Numbered from the stretch's first letter, positions 43,692-53,076 are shown. The stretch: 60,889 nt of DNA from CAZKAP01 sp964550895 (GCA_964550895.1 CAZKAP010000020.1:1-60889); one strand, 5' to 3'. Notes: a model not told the origin generated them from the letters alone. Translations and numbers: made by a program.

Positions 43692-44630
43692 CTAGGAAAT
43701 CCTCGCCTTCTTCCGGCCGCTCAAAGTTAGTAAATCCAGTTCGAGTCCGTCCTCTGCCAGGACAACGGGGCTGAACTCCTGAAGGGCCTCCTTCAGAAAT
43801 CCCTCGGAGTGCTTGTAGCGAGTGGAATAGTGCCCCAGGATCAGGGAAGAAACGTCTGCCAAACGGGCCATTCGACCCGCTTGCAGGGCCGTGGAATGTC
43901 CCGTTCGCTCACAGAGGTGGGACTCGGATTCCAGGAAGGTCGATTCGTGATACAGGCAATCGACGCCCTGAATTAGGGGAATCAATTCTTCGTGGTACGC
44001 CGTATCGCTGCAGAAGGCATAGCGCATGGGCGGACTCGGTGGATAGGTCAGGTCTTCATTGGGTATAACCCGGTCTTCCAAGGGGTAATCGAGGCCGGAC
44101 TTAATGCCCGCATAGAGCGTCTTGGGAACGTGATATTCGCGCACCTTTTCAATATTCAGGCGGCGTTCGGGATAGAATTCCTCGAACAGGAATCCATTGG
44201 TATACACCCGATGCTTAAGTGGCAGGGTACTGATTCTGAGTCGTTCCGTCTCCAGCAGCACTTGAGGCTTCCTGGATTCCAACTCATGGAAGACCAGCGG
44301 ATAATTGGTCCAGGAATCGCCCAGCCGGAGCAGCAGGGTAATCGCCTCCTTTAGGCCCCTGGGTCCGTAGATATGCAGTTCCGTTTCCCGTCCGAGCAGG
44401 CGAAAGGTCGATATGAGGCCCGGCAGGCCAAAAAAGTGGTCTCCATGCAGATGAGAAATAAAAATGTGTTGAATGCGTGAGAACTTTACTTTCTGCCGGC
44501 GTAGCTGCACCTGTGTTCCCTCCCCGCAATCGATCAGGAAGAGTTTGCCGGCGGCCTCCAGGACCTGGGAAGTAGGATTGGTAAGCCTTCGTGGCGTTGC
44601 GGAATAACAGCCGAGTATCGTGAGTTTCAT
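43692..44630 (-). CDS. rnz: ribonuclease Z
   Basis: RNase Z (312 residues from ATG 44630, MKLTILGCYSATPRR) removes the 3' trailer from pre-tRNA. The metallo-beta-lactamase motif is FISHLHGDHFFGLPGL near 62, with CSDTAYHEELIPL near 205 and LGHYSTRYK (ligand His) near 268. The start overlaps the stop of the preceding small gene (ATGA), so the longer reading from 44645 is rejected. It is next to the last member of a pyrR-pyrB-small gene-rnz run. Confidence 0.94.
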   Translation of the reverse strand: MKLTILGCYSATPRRLTNPTSQVLEAAGKLFLIDCGEGTQVQLRRQKVKFSRIQHIFISHLHGDHFFGLPGLISTFRLLGRETELHIYGPRGLKEAITLLLRLGDSWTNYPLVFHELESRKPQVLLETERLRISTLPLKHRVYTNGFLFEEFYPERRLNIEKVREYHVPKTLYAGIKSGLDYPLEDRVIPNEDLTYPPSPPMRYAFCSDTAYHEELIPLIQGVDCLYHESTFLESESHLCERTGHSTALQAGRMARLADVSSLILGHYSTRYKHSEGFLKEALQEFSPVVLAEDGLELDLLTLSGRKKARIS

Positions 44631-44950
44631 AGACCGAGGTCCCACTGCATCTTTTCCATGTCGATCAGGTCTATCGCCTCCTGACGGGTCGGTGCCAAAT
44701 TGATGGTTTCGGGTACCTCATCGTAACTTAACCGGTCACTGAGTACGACTAGAGCCCTCTGGGAGTCCGCCAGGCCTTCCGCTTGTTCCTCCAGAAACCC
44801 GATATCGCCCTGTGCCATAGAGGGGGTCGGCCAGATCAGGACAAGATGGCCCTCGGCCTGGCTCAGTATCCCTTCCCAGTGTACCTCTATGGAATTCATC
44901 CCCTCAGGCAGCGATATCCATGCGATTTCACCCTCTTGTAGAATCTGCAT
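44627..44950 (-). CDS. small protein between pyrB and rnz, function unknown
   Basis: This is a 107-residue soluble acidic protein starting at MQILQEGEIAWISLPEG (ATG 44950), 1 nt after the pyrB stop. It contains an EVHWEGILSQAEGHLVLIWP strand-like region and ends VPETINLAPTRQEAIDLIDM. Its pattern is reminiscent of a STAS or SpoIIAA-like beta-alpha fold, but I do not recognise a named family. A longer reading into pyrB is rejected. It overlaps rnz in ATGA fashion, so it is translationally coupled. Confidence 0.72.
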   Translation of the reverse strand: MQILQEGEIAWISLPEGMNSIEVHWEGILSQAEGHLVLIWPTPSMAQGDIGFLEEQAEGLADSQRALVVLSDRLSYDEVPETINLAPTRQEAIDLIDMEKMQWDLGL

Positions 44951-44951
44951 A

Positions 44952-45878
44952 CTATTGAATTTTTGAGGCCAGCAGATAGATGACTGCCATGCGAACGGCC
45001 ACACCGTTTTCGACCTGGTCCAGGATAATAGAGGCCGTGGAATCGGCCATATCCGAGCTGAGTTCCACCCCACGGTTGATCGGGCCCGGGTGCATGATTA
45101 CGATATCCTTTCCCAGCCGTTCCCAGCGCTCCCGATCCAGTCCGTACAACATATGATACTCCCGTGTACTCGGAAAATACTGGGCGTCCAGGCGCTCGTT
45201 CTGCACCCGGAGCATGTTTGCCACATCACACCATTTCAGGGCCTGATCCAATTCACTGTAAACCCGGACACCCATGGTTTCGATGTGTTTTGGAATCAGG
45301 GTAGGAGGACCGCAGAGCGCCACCTCAGCACCCAGCAACTTCAGGGCGAAGATGTTGGACAGTGCCACGCGGGAGTGCAAAATGTCTCCGACGATAAGGA
45401 CCTTTTTACCTCCAACTTCCCCCAGCCGTTCCCGGATGGAATAGCAATCCAGCAAGGCCTGGGTCGGGTGCTCATGGGTGCCATCACCGGCATTGACGAC
45501 CACCGAATCGACCCGCTGCGAAAGGAAGAGGGCTGCACCTGGGCTGGGATGCCGCATCACCAGCATATCTACTTTCATAGCCAGTATGTTATTGACCGTA
45601 TCCACCAGGGTCTCGCCCTTGTTCACCGAGGACTGCGAGGCCGAAAAATTGATCACATCTGCCGAAAGGCGTTTCTCAGCCAACTCGAAAGAGAGCTTCG
45701 TACGGGTACTGTTTTCGAAAAAAATGTTGGCCAGGGTAATATCCCTGAGCGAGGGAACCTTCTTGATCGGCCGGTTGATCACCTCCTTAAAGTGGTCCGC
45801 CGTCTCAAATATCAGATCGATGTCCGACCGTTTCAGATAGCGGATTCCGATCAGGTGATTGACGCTTAGTTCACTCAT
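44952..45878 (-). CDS. pyrB: aspartate carbamoyltransferase catalytic subunit
   Basis: PyrB (308 residues) forms N-carbamoyl-aspartate, the committed step of pyrimidine synthesis. The carbamoyl-phosphate motif FFENSTRTKLSFELAEKRL is near residue 52. NAGDGTHEHPTQALLDCYS and the aspartate-binding MLRVQNERLDAQ are present, and the C-terminal helix segment HPGPINRGVEL is near 268. No regulatory PyrI subunit follows. It overlaps the pyrR stop (ATGA), so the two are coupled. Confidence 0.95.
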   Translation of the reverse strand: MSELSVNHLIGIRYLKRSDIDLIFETADHFKEVINRPIKKVPSLRDITLANIFFENSTRTKLSFELAEKRLSADVINFSASQSSVNKGETLVDTVNNILAMKVDMLVMRHPSPGAALFLSQRVDSVVVNAGDGTHEHPTQALLDCYSIRERLGEVGGKKVLIVGDILHSRVALSNIFALKLLGAEVALCGPPTLIPKHIETMGVRVYSELDQALKWCDVANMLRVQNERLDAQYFPSTREYHMLYGLDRERWERLGKDIVIMHPGPINRGVELSSDMADSTASIILDQVENGVAVRMAVIYLLASKIQ

Positions 45879-46423
45879 GGCCCTTCGTTAACCAGATATA
45901 CTGCATCTTCTTTTTCAAATTCCATCAGGTGTACCAGAACCCGCTCCTCATTGATGGCGTCGACCTGTCTCCCTTTATACGTAGGCTGTATGGGAAGATG
46001 CCTGCTGAAGCGGCGGTCGATCAGGGTAAGGAGCTCGATCTCCCTGGGCCTTCCGAATGACTGTATAGCCGTTAATGCCGCCCTTATGCTCCTGCCGGTG
46101 TACAGCACATCATCCACGAAGACCACGTTCCGATCCTCCACCAGAAAGTCAATTTCTGTGGAGTTCGCCCGCAAGGCCTGCGGCTTCCTGCGGAAATCAT
46201 CCCGGAAAAATGTTATATCCAGAGAACCGAGGAGCACCCGGGGTATACCGTAATGATCTTCGAGCAACTGCTTGAATCTCCGGGCGAGAAATGGCCCCCT
46301 GGGCTGTATGCCAATCAGGGCAGTGTCCTCAAAATTCAGGTGGTTCTCCAGCAACTGACAGGCCAGTCGGTGGAAGATGATATCCATTTCCTTGGCGCTC
46401 AGTAAAAGCTTTCTGTTCTTCAC
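45875..46423 (-). CDS. pyrR: bifunctional pyr operon regulator/uracil phosphoribosyltransferase PyrR
   Basis: PyrR (182 residues) is a PRPP-binding protein that regulates pyrimidine genes by RNA binding in Firmicutes and has weak UPRTase activity. The PRPP loop is NVVFVDDVLYTGRSIRAALTAI near 97-118, and QPRGPFLARRFKQLL sits near residue 44. No PyrR-binding attenuator stem-loop was evident in the leader by eye. It leads the pyrR-pyrB-small protein-rnz run, with a -7 box upstream. Confidence 0.94.
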   Translation of the reverse strand: MKNRKLLLSAKEMDIIFHRLACQLLENHLNFEDTALIGIQPRGPFLARRFKQLLEDHYGIPRVLLGSLDITFFRDDFRRKPQALRANSTEIDFLVEDRNVVFVDDVLYTGRSIRAALTAIQSFGRPREIELLTLIDRRFSRHLPIQPTYKGRQVDAINEERVLVHLMEFEKEDAVYLVNEGP

Positions 46424-46449
46424 TTGAATCTACTTGGTAAGCGGCTCCC

Positions 46450-46457
46450 CAAAGTTA
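46450..46457 (-). promoter_or_regulatory. -7 box for the pyrR-pyrB operon
   Basis: The minus strand reads TAACTTTG, an exact TAnnTTTG match, 26 nt before the pyrR ATG and downstream of the rpsA terminator. No -33 TTG at normal spacing. Confidence 0.55.
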
Positions 46458-46484
46458 CACATTAATCGCACCCGTAATCGATCC

Positions 46485-46519
46485 CATAAGAAAGCCGGGC
46501 ACCCTGAAGGTGCCCGGCT
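46485..46519 (-). terminator. Rho-independent terminator after rpsA
   Basis: An 11-bp perfect stem (46493-46503 with 46509-46519, loop CTGAA) is followed on the minus strand by TTCTTAT. It lies 34 nt after the rpsA stop. Confidence 0.85.
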
Positions 46520-46552
46520 CCGTTATAATCATGCAACAGCCTGTGGCGGCAG

Positions 46553-48454
46553 TTACTTCTTGCCTTTCTTCGAATCGGCTTCCATCTTGTCCTTCAGGGC
46601 CTGGAGCTGGGCATTGGCATCGGCCAGGGTCGGCTTCGCCTCCTCGGCCTGGGCACTCATCTTGCGACGCGCCGTGCGCACATTGCGCTCCTCCTGCTCG
46701 CGGAAAATGGCCGTATGGCTGGCCACAACACGCTTGAAGTCCTTATTGAACTCGATGATCTTGAACTGCGCCTCCTCGCCCTTGGTCAGCTTCTTGCCGT
46801 CTTCCTTTTCCATATGGCGCTGGGGAACGAACCCGGTAACGTCCTCATTGAACCTCACCGTGGATCCCTTGTCCATGACCTCATCTATGGAGGCGGTATG
46901 GACGGTACCTTCCGCGAATTCGACTTCGTACTTATCCCATGGGTTCTCGGTGGTCTGCTTGTGTCCGAGGCTGAGCTTACGGGCGTCCACATCCAGTTCG
47001 AGTACCTCCACTTCAAGCACGTCGCCCACGTTTACGAACTCGGAAGGGTGCTTGACCTTCTTGGTCCAGGACAGATCGGATATGTAGATGAGTCCGTCGA
47101 TGCCCTCTTCCATTTCGAGGAAGACTCCGAAGTTGGTGAAGTTACGCACCACGCCTTTGTGTCGCGATCCAACGGGATACTTCGAAGTAATGTCGGTCCA
47201 CGGATCGGGAGTCAGCTGCTTAATGCCGAGGGACATCTTGCGGTCTTCCTTGTCCATGGTCAGGACCACGGCCTCGATCTCCTGTCCTACCTTAACGAAG
47301 TCTTGAGCTGACCTCAGGTGAGTGGACCAGGACATCTCGGATACGTGTATCAGGCCCTCTACGCCATCGGCCACCTCGATAAAGGCTCCGTAATCGGCTA
47401 TCACCACTACCTTGCCCTTAACCTTGTCGCCGATTTGTATGGTATCGCCTATGGCCTCCCACGGGTGCTTTTCAAGCTGCTTGATACCCAACTGTATACG
47501 CGATTTGTTGTCGTCGAAATCCAGGATTACCACGTTCAACTTCTGGTCCAGCTCCACCACCTCGTTGGGATGGTTGATACGGCTCCAGGAGAGATCGGTG
47601 ATGTGTACCAGGCCATCTACACCGCCGAGGTCGATAAATACCCCGTAGGATGTGATGTTCTTGACCACGCCTTCCAATACCTGTCCTTTTTCCAGCTGTG
47701 AGATGATTTCTTTCTTCTGAATCTCGATATCCGCCTCGATCAGGGCCTTGTGAGAAACCACCACGTTCTTGAACTCGTGGTTGATCTTGACCACCTTAAA
47801 TTCCATGTTCTTACCCACATACTGGTCGTAATCACGGATGGGCTTGACATCGATCTGAGATCCGGGGAGGAATGCCTCGATTCCGAATACATCCACGATC
47901 ATACCGCCTTTGGTGCGGCATTTCACGAATCCCTGAACGATCTCCTCGTTGTCGTGTGCCTTATTGACGCGATCCCAGGCCTGTATGGTACGGGCCTTTC
48001 GGTGGGAGAGCACGAGCTGACCGGTACGGTCTTCCCGTATGTCGATCAGTACCTCTACTTTATCACCTACCTTGAGGTCGGGGTTGTATCGGAATTCGTT
48101 CAGAGAGATCACGCCCTCGGACTTGGCGTTGATGTCGATGATGGCCTCCCGGTCCGTCATGTGTATAACGGTTCCCTGGACGACCTCCTCGTCGGCGGTA
48201 TCGACAAAATTCTCCGTGACCAGGGCCTCAAATTCCTTGAGCTTGCTGTCATCGACACGTTCTATACCCTCCTCGTACTTATCCCAGTCGAAGTTATCCA
48301 GGAACTCCTGGGGATCAACGGCGGGTTCTTCGGGTTGGGTGGGTTCTTCGGTTGAGGCCGTTTCCTGTCCGGATTCCACCTCGGCCGCGGGAGCGGCTTT
48401 TTCCTCTGGCGCGGCTGGGTTTACTGCGCCTTCTTTTTGTTGTTCTTCAGCCAT
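46553..48454 (-). CDS. rpsA: 30S ribosomal protein S1
   Basis: S1 (633 residues) binds mRNA to the 30S subunit. An acidic, Ala/Pro/Glu-rich N-terminal extension (about residues 1-45) precedes the first S1 motif; such extensions are typical of Bacteroidota. Six OB-fold S1 repeats follow, for example VLEGVVKNITSYGVFIDLGG near 260 and KVKGKVVVIADYGAFIEVAD near 345. The C-terminal Ala/Lys-rich tail ends KMEADSKKGKK. It is flanked by a strong promoter with a leader of about 100 nt and by a strong terminator, so it is a single-gene unit. Confidence 0.95.
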   Translation of the reverse strand: MAEEQQKEGAVNPAAPEEKAAPAAEVESGQETASTEEPTQPEEPAVDPQEFLDNFDWDKYEEGIERVDDSKLKEFEALVTENFVDTADEEVVQGTVIHMTDREAIIDINAKSEGVISLNEFRYNPDLKVGDKVEVLIDIREDRTGQLVLSHRKARTIQAWDRVNKAHDNEEIVQGFVKCRTKGGMIVDVFGIEAFLPGSQIDVKPIRDYDQYVGKNMEFKVVKINHEFKNVVVSHKALIEADIEIQKKEIISQLEKGQVLEGVVKNITSYGVFIDLGGVDGLVHITDLSWSRINHPNEVVELDQKLNVVILDFDDNKSRIQLGIKQLEKHPWEAIGDTIQIGDKVKGKVVVIADYGAFIEVADGVEGLIHVSEMSWSTHLRSAQDFVKVGQEIEAVVLTMDKEDRKMSLGIKQLTPDPWTDITSKYPVGSRHKGVVRNFTNFGVFLEMEEGIDGLIYISDLSWTKKVKHPSEFVNVGDVLEVEVLELDVDARKLSLGHKQTTENPWDKYEVEFAEGTVHTASIDEVMDKGSTVRFNEDVTGFVPQRHMEKEDGKKLTKGEEAQFKIIEFNKDFKRVVASHTAIFREQEERNVRTARRKMSAQAEEAKPTLADANAQLQALKDKMEADSKKGKK

Positions 48455-48567
48455 GCTGAAAGGGTGCTTTGTATCCTGCAGCCGGCCGGATTTAAGTACA
48501 ATCTGCAGAAGAAGTTATAAAAGCGATATCCTCCTTGATTTCCAGCCTGATACATCAAAAAGGTCGG

Positions 48568-48599
48568 CAAAAATAATCTTATTTTAAGGTACCACCAAA
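48568..48599 (-). promoter_or_regulatory. full Bacteroidota promoter for rpsA (-33 TTTG, 20-nt spacer, -7 TATTTTTG)
   Basis: On the minus strand TTTG (48599-48596) is followed after 20 nt by TATTTTTG (48575-48568). This is the clearest full promoter in the window. Transcription would start near 48562, giving a leader of about 108 nt before the ATG. Confidence 0.75.
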
Positions 48600-48653
48600 G
48601 AATCGGCTGATAATTGCATAAATTCGGCACGAGAACAACCAAAATCCATTCAC

Positions 48654-49034
48654 ATGAGCATTAAGGATAAGTACAAAGCCGTCCTGGAACTGGGAGAAGA
48701 ACTCCAAATCAAAGAAGGTGATGTGCGCGAAGAAGATGGAACTCTTCTGATCAAAGGGGAGGCTTCTACACCCTACGAAAAGAACATACTCTGGGACAAG
48801 ATCAAGGAAATCGGAGGCGAATCTCCTTCCGACCTGAAGGCCAATATCACCGTGGCCGACGACAGCGTTTACCACCGTCACGTGGTGGAATCGGGAGAAT
48901 CACTGAGCCTGATCGCCAAGCGTTACTACGGAGATCCCATGAAATACCGTAAAATATTCGAAGCCAATAGCGATCTGCTAGACAACCCCGACCTGATACA
49001 TCCGGGTCAGGAACTGATCATACCGAATCTCTGA
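48654..49034 (+). CDS. BON/LysM protein (Kbp/YgaU-like)
   Basis: This 126-residue cytoplasmic-type protein (no signal peptide) has a BON-like N-terminal domain (residues about 20-70: DGTLLIKGEASTPYEKNILW) and a C-terminal LysM domain (about 75-124: HRHVVESGESLSLIAKRYYG, later DNPDLIHPGQELIIP). The same two-domain form is found in E. coli Kbp (YgaU), a potassium-binding protein. A similar role is inferred. It is a single-gene unit with a terminator behind. Confidence 0.86.
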   Translation: MSIKDKYKAVLELGEELQIKEGDVREEDGTLLIKGEASTPYEKNILWDKIKEIGGESPSDLKANITVADDSVYHRHVVESGESLSLIAKRYYGDPMKYRKIFEANSDLLDNPDLIHPGQELIIPNL

Positions 49035-49057
49035 TTTTTTTAAAGGGAAACCGGCAT

Positions 49058-49106
49058 GCCGTCCTCGCTGGGGTTCAATTCGACCGACCGGGGACGGCTT
49101 TCTTTT
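49058..49106 (+). terminator. candidate terminator after the LysM gene
   Basis: GCCGTCC (49058-49064) pairs with GGACGGC (49092-49098), and a run TTTCTTTT follows. The loop is long (27 nt), so confidence is moderate. It is close to the convergent cmk stop. Confidence 0.5.
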
Positions 49107-49113
49107 GCAGCAA

Positions 49114-49821
49114 CTAAACCGAGGCCGCTATACGCTTTCGTGCCAGTTCGATGATCTCCCGGAATTGCCGCTCGACGGTCCATTCGGAATTGTCGAAGCA
49201 GATGGCATCCGCTGCCTGTCGGAGCGGATCGGTCTCCCGGTTTGAATCAATGTAATCCCGGCGCCTGAGGTTTTCGGTTACGGTCTGAAGCGTTACGGAT
49301 TCCCCGCGATTTCTAAGTTCATCGAAGCGCCGCCGGGCACGAACATCTACGGTTGCCGTGAGGAAGATCTTGAGTTCGGCCTCTGGGAATACCGCCGTTC
49401 CTATATCCCTTCCATCCATTACTATACCCTTGTTCTGCCCCATTCGCTGCTGCTGGGCCACCAGATGTCTGCGCACCTCAGGAATGGCAGCCACCTGACT
49501 GACATAGCCCGAAACCTCCATGGTACGGATCTCGGTGGAAACGTCTTCTCCATTGAGGTAGATGGATGAGGCAGGATTGGATTCCGGTGCGGCTGACGTG
49601 CGGAATTCGATCTGCATCTGATCCAGGTCGGATACTATTCGTGAGGTATCAACGCGATCGCCCGGACCCAGCCAGCCTTTGCGAAGCGCATACAGGGTAA
49701 CGCAGCGATACATAGCCCCCGTATCTATATAAATGTATCCGAGTTCTTCAGCCACTTTTCTGGCAATGGTACTCTTCCCCGTAGAGGAGTACCCGTCTAT
49801 GGCTATAGTGATCTCACCCAT
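49114..49821 (-). CDS. cmk: cytidylate kinase
   Basis: Cmk (235 residues) phosphorylates CMP and dCMP. The P-loop is AIDGYSSTGKSTIARKVAEE near residue 8. DTGAMYRCVTLYAL, VMDGRDIGTAVFPEAELKIFL and ASADVRARRRFDE-type lid residues (here TATVDVRARRRFDELRNRG) follow. It lies 29 nt after lon on the same strand. Confidence 0.94.
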   Translation of the reverse strand: MGEITIAIDGYSSTGKSTIARKVAEELGYIYIDTGAMYRCVTLYALRKGWLGPGDRVDTSRIVSDLDQMQIEFRTSAAPESNPASSIYLNGEDVSTEIRTMEVSGYVSQVAAIPEVRRHLVAQQQRMGQNKGIVMDGRDIGTAVFPEAELKIFLTATVDVRARRRFDELRNRGESVTLQTVTENLRRRDYIDSNRETDPLRQAADAICFDNSEWTVERQFREIIELARKRIAASV

Positions 49822-49850
49822 GGGGGCAAAAGTACGTCAAAGCACTCAAA

Positions 49851-52301
49851 TCAGAGGGTTTTGGCGTTCTTCACCCGGCGTTTCAGTACCGCCAGTGCGA
49901 TGACCTCGTGCATCTCCCTGACGTAGTGGAACGTCAGCCCCTTTACATAATCGGACTTAATCTCTTCCACGTCTTTACGATTGTCCTCGCAGAGGATGAT
50001 TTCTTTTATCCCGGCTCGCTTGGCCGCGAGTATCTTCTCTTTGATGCCGCCCACGGGAAGGACCCGGCCCCTTAGCGTAATCTCTCCCGTCATCGCCAGG
50101 TGTCTCTTCACTTTGCGCTGAGTGAAGAGGGAGACCAGTGAGGTCAGCATGGCGATCCCGGCACTGGGCCCGTCCTTGGGAGTGGCACCCTCGGGCACGT
50201 GTATGTGAACGTTGTACTGGTCGAATACCTCAGGATCAATATCGAATTGGCGGGCGTGCGCTTTGATGTATTCCAGGGCAATGGTTGCGGATTCCTTCAT
50301 GACCTTACCCAGATTGCCCGTAATATTGAGTCCTCCCTTGCCACGGGACAGTATGGATTCGATAAAGAGTATAGCGCCACCGACACTGGTCCATGCCAGG
50401 CCGGTAACCACCCCGGCGACTTCGTTGGATTCGTAGCGCTCGGGATGCACCCGCACCGGTCCGAGTATGTCTGTGAGGTCACCCACTCCGGGCTTGAGCA
50501 GGTAGGCTTCTTCCATGGCCACGGATTTGGCCGCATAGCGAACCACCCGGGCGATTTGTTTCTCCAGCCCCCGCACTCCGGATTCCCGGGTGTACCCCTG
50601 CACAATCCGCTCCAGTACGGCCTTTGACAACCTGAGCTGCTCGGGCTTGAGGCCGTGATCCTTCAACTGCTTGGGCAGAAGGTGCTTGCGAGCGATTTGT
50701 ATCTTCTCTTCCGTGGTGTATCCGGAGACCTCGATGAGTTCCATACGATCCCTGAGTGCGGGCTGAATGCTCCCCACATTATTTGCCGTTGCGACGAATA
50801 GTACCTTCGACAGGTCGTATCCGATTTCCAGAAAGTTATCGTAGAATTCGTTGTTCTGCTCGGGGTCCAGCACCTCGAGCATGGCCGAGGAGGGGTCGCC
50901 CTGTACTCCGGAAGAAAGCTTGTCGATCTCGTCCAGCACGAAAACGGGATTAGAGAATTCCGCCTTCTTCAGATTCTGGATGATCCGTCCGGGCATGGCC
51001 CCGATATAGGTTTTCCTGTGTCCCCGAATCTCCGCCTCATCGCGCATACCGCCCAGTGACATACGCACGTATTTGCGACCCAATGCCTCGGCTATGGACT
51101 TGCCCAGGGAGGTTTTTCCGACTCCCGGGGGTCCGTGGAGGCAAAGTATGGGTGATTTCATGTCATTTCTCAGTTTGAGAACGGCCAGGTATTCGATGAT
51201 GCGCTTCTTCACATCCTCCAGACCGAAGTGATCCCTGTCCAGGATGCGCTGAGCCTTCTTCAGGTCAAAAGAGTCCTTGGAGTAATCGTCCCAGGGCAGG
51301 TCCAGGAAAAGCTCGAGGTAGTTGCGTTGAATCGTGTATTCCGCCACCTGGGGATTCATACGCTGCAACTTGGTCCACTCCTTTTCGAAATGCTCGCCCA
51401 CTTTTTTACTCCATTTCTTTTTACCGGCCCGCTCCAGCATGTGATCGAGTTCTTCCTCATAGGAAATCCCGCCGAGTTCCTCCTGTATGGTTTTCATCTG
51501 CTGCTGAAGGAAATACTCCCGCTGTTGCTTGTCCAGGTCGATGCGTACCTTGGACTGAACCTCGTTTTTGAGGACCAGTTTCTGGTATTCGACATCCATA
51601 TAGCGCAGTGCGGCCATTGCACGTTCCCTGAGATCCGAGATCTCCAGGAGTTCCTGCTTTTCCTCCACGGGAAGATCGAGATTGGAGGAGACAAAATTGA
51701 CCACGAAGGTGTTGCTTTCGATGTTTTCGATGGCAAAAGTGGCATGGGTAGGTATATTCGGGTTGCTGCGAATGATCTTCACGGCAATATCCCGAATGGA
51801 CTCGGTAATGGCACTAAACTCTTTATCGTCGCGTTCGGGCCTTTGTTCGGGTATTTCCTCCACTTCGGCCTGCAGGTAAGGATCAGTAGCGGTGAGTCTC
51901 CTAATGCCAAAGCGCTTCTTGCCTTGAATGACTACGGTCGTATTTCCGTCCGGCATCTGCAGGACCCTAAGGATCCTTGCAACGGTTCCCACGGAGTGCA
52001 GGTCTTCCAGTTCGGGGGTCTCTACATTCTCGTCTCGCTGGGCTATGACCCCTATGGTTTTATTCCCGTTATTGGCGTCCCTGAGCAGGGCTATGGCCGT
52101 ATCCCTCCCGGCCGTAATGGGAGCGACTACCCCGGGGAACAGCACTGTATTTCGCAAGGGGAGCACGGGGAGAGTTTTGGGCATGGACTCCCGGTTCATC
52201 TCCTCTTCGTCCTCCGGAGTCAAAAGGGGGATCAGGTCCGCCTCTTCGTCGATTTCCTGATGGGCCAGACTGTCAATATGAAAGAGTTTAAACGATCTCA
52301 T
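49851..52301 (-). CDS. lon: ATP-dependent Lon protease
   Basis: Lon (816 residues) degrades damaged and regulatory proteins. The N-terminal substrate domain includes LPVLPLRNTVLFPGVVAPIT. The AAA+ Walker A is GPPGVGKTSLGKSIAEALG near residue 391. The catalytic Ser713 is in PKDGPSAGIAM, and the catalytic Lys is the second lysine of GGIKEKILAA, near 756. The N-terminal SLAHQEIDEEADLIPLLTPE is a Flavobacteriia-type extension. It is divergent from the ECF sigma operon across 217 nt in which I see no gene. Confidence 0.95.
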   Translation of the reverse strand: MRSFKLFHIDSLAHQEIDEEADLIPLLTPEDEEEMNRESMPKTLPVLPLRNTVLFPGVVAPITAGRDTAIALLRDANNGNKTIGVIAQRDENVETPELEDLHSVGTVARILRVLQMPDGNTTVVIQGKKRFGIRRLTATDPYLQAEVEEIPEQRPERDDKEFSAITESIRDIAVKIIRSNPNIPTHATFAIENIESNTFVVNFVSSNLDLPVEEKQELLEISDLRERAMAALRYMDVEYQKLVLKNEVQSKVRIDLDKQQREYFLQQQMKTIQEELGGISYEEELDHMLERAGKKKWSKKVGEHFEKEWTKLQRMNPQVAEYTIQRNYLELFLDLPWDDYSKDSFDLKKAQRILDRDHFGLEDVKKRIIEYLAVLKLRNDMKSPILCLHGPPGVGKTSLGKSIAEALGRKYVRMSLGGMRDEAEIRGHRKTYIGAMPGRIIQNLKKAEFSNPVFVLDEIDKLSSGVQGDPSSAMLEVLDPEQNNEFYDNFLEIGYDLSKVLFVATANNVGSIQPALRDRMELIEVSGYTTEEKIQIARKHLLPKQLKDHGLKPEQLRLSKAVLERIVQGYTRESGVRGLEKQIARVVRYAAKSVAMEEAYLLKPGVGDLTDILGPVRVHPERYESNEVAGVVTGLAWTSVGGAILFIESILSRGKGGLNITGNLGKVMKESATIALEYIKAHARQFDIDPEVFDQYNVHIHVPEGATPKDGPSAGIAMLTSLVSLFTQRKVKRHLAMTGEITLRGRVLPVGGIKEKILAAKRAGIKEIILCEDNRKDVEEIKSDYVKGLTFHYVREMHEVIALAVLKRRVKNAKTL

Positions 52302-52518
52302 AAGTTGTTTTCGGTCAAAATGTCAGCTTCACCCGGTTTTCCTGCGTACCTTATAACGGCTGAAACGGGCCTATATTCCGCCGGTTCACCGGGTATGCCC
52401 TGAAGGCAGCTGATCGCTTACCTTCTGGGATCAATTCCCGTGCCACAGAAAAATTTCAGCAAACTGTAACAATGCCCCAACCGATGTGTCTTTGGGGTAG
52501 TGATAAAGTAAAACTTTC

Positions 52519-53076
52519 TTGAGCCAACCTGTTTTACAATCGGATGCTTTGGTAGCGGCATGCCGGCGGGGTGAGTCCCGGGCACAGATGGAGCTATACG
52601 ACCGGTACTACAGGGCCATGTACAACACGGCCTTCCGTATTGTCAAGCACAGTGCCGAGGCAGAGGACGTCATTCAGGAATCCTTTTTGAGCGCCTTTAC
52701 CAAGATCGATTCCTTCAAGGGTGAAGTGAGTTTCGGAGCCTGGCTGAAGCGGATTGTGATCAACAACAGCATCTATCGCTATAAAAGACTAAGCCGGGAA
52801 GGCGCGGTCGATATGAATGAGGTAATCCATAAGGTCGAGGATACGGAGGCGTATACGGCAGATGACGAATCGGACTCCAGAATAAAGGCTCAGAAAGTTT
52901 TGGAGGCAATGAAGCATTTGAAAGATAACTACCGTATCTCTCTGACCTTACACCTTATCGAAGGCTACGATTATGAGGAAATCTCTTCGATCATGGGCAT
53001 CAGCTATGCGAACTGCAGGACCACCATTTCAAGAGCCAAGGAGAAACTGAGAATGAATTTAAGCCAGGTGCTATGA
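52519..53076 (+). CDS. RNA polymerase ECF-type sigma factor
   Basis: This 185-residue sigma-70 family factor has region 2 (YYRAMYNTAFRIVKHSAEAE, then EDVIQESFLSAFTKI) and region 4 (GYDYEEISSIMGISYANCRT) and lacks region 3, as in ECF sigmas. The start is TTG at 52519, since no earlier ATG or GTG fits the frame; ATG 52588 would cut region 2. It leads the operon with a 4-bp overlap (ATGA) to the next gene. Its stimulus is unknown. Confidence 0.9.
   Translation: MSQPVLQSDALVAACRRGESRAQMELYDRYYRAMYNTAFRIVKHSAEAEDVIQESFLSAFTKIDSFKGEVSFGAWLKRIVINNSIYRYKRLSREGAVDMNEVIHKVEDTEAYTADDESDSRIKAQKVLEAMKHLKDNYRISLTLHLIEGYDYEEISSIMGISYANCRTTISRAKEKLRMNLSQVL

Noticed and set aside
46424..46552. PyrR-type attenuator in the pyr leader
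   Set aside because: The only strong hairpin is the rpsA terminator upstream of the pyrR -7 box.
51228..52403. 391-residue open frame opposite lon
   Set aside because: Antisense shadow; the sequence has no family features.
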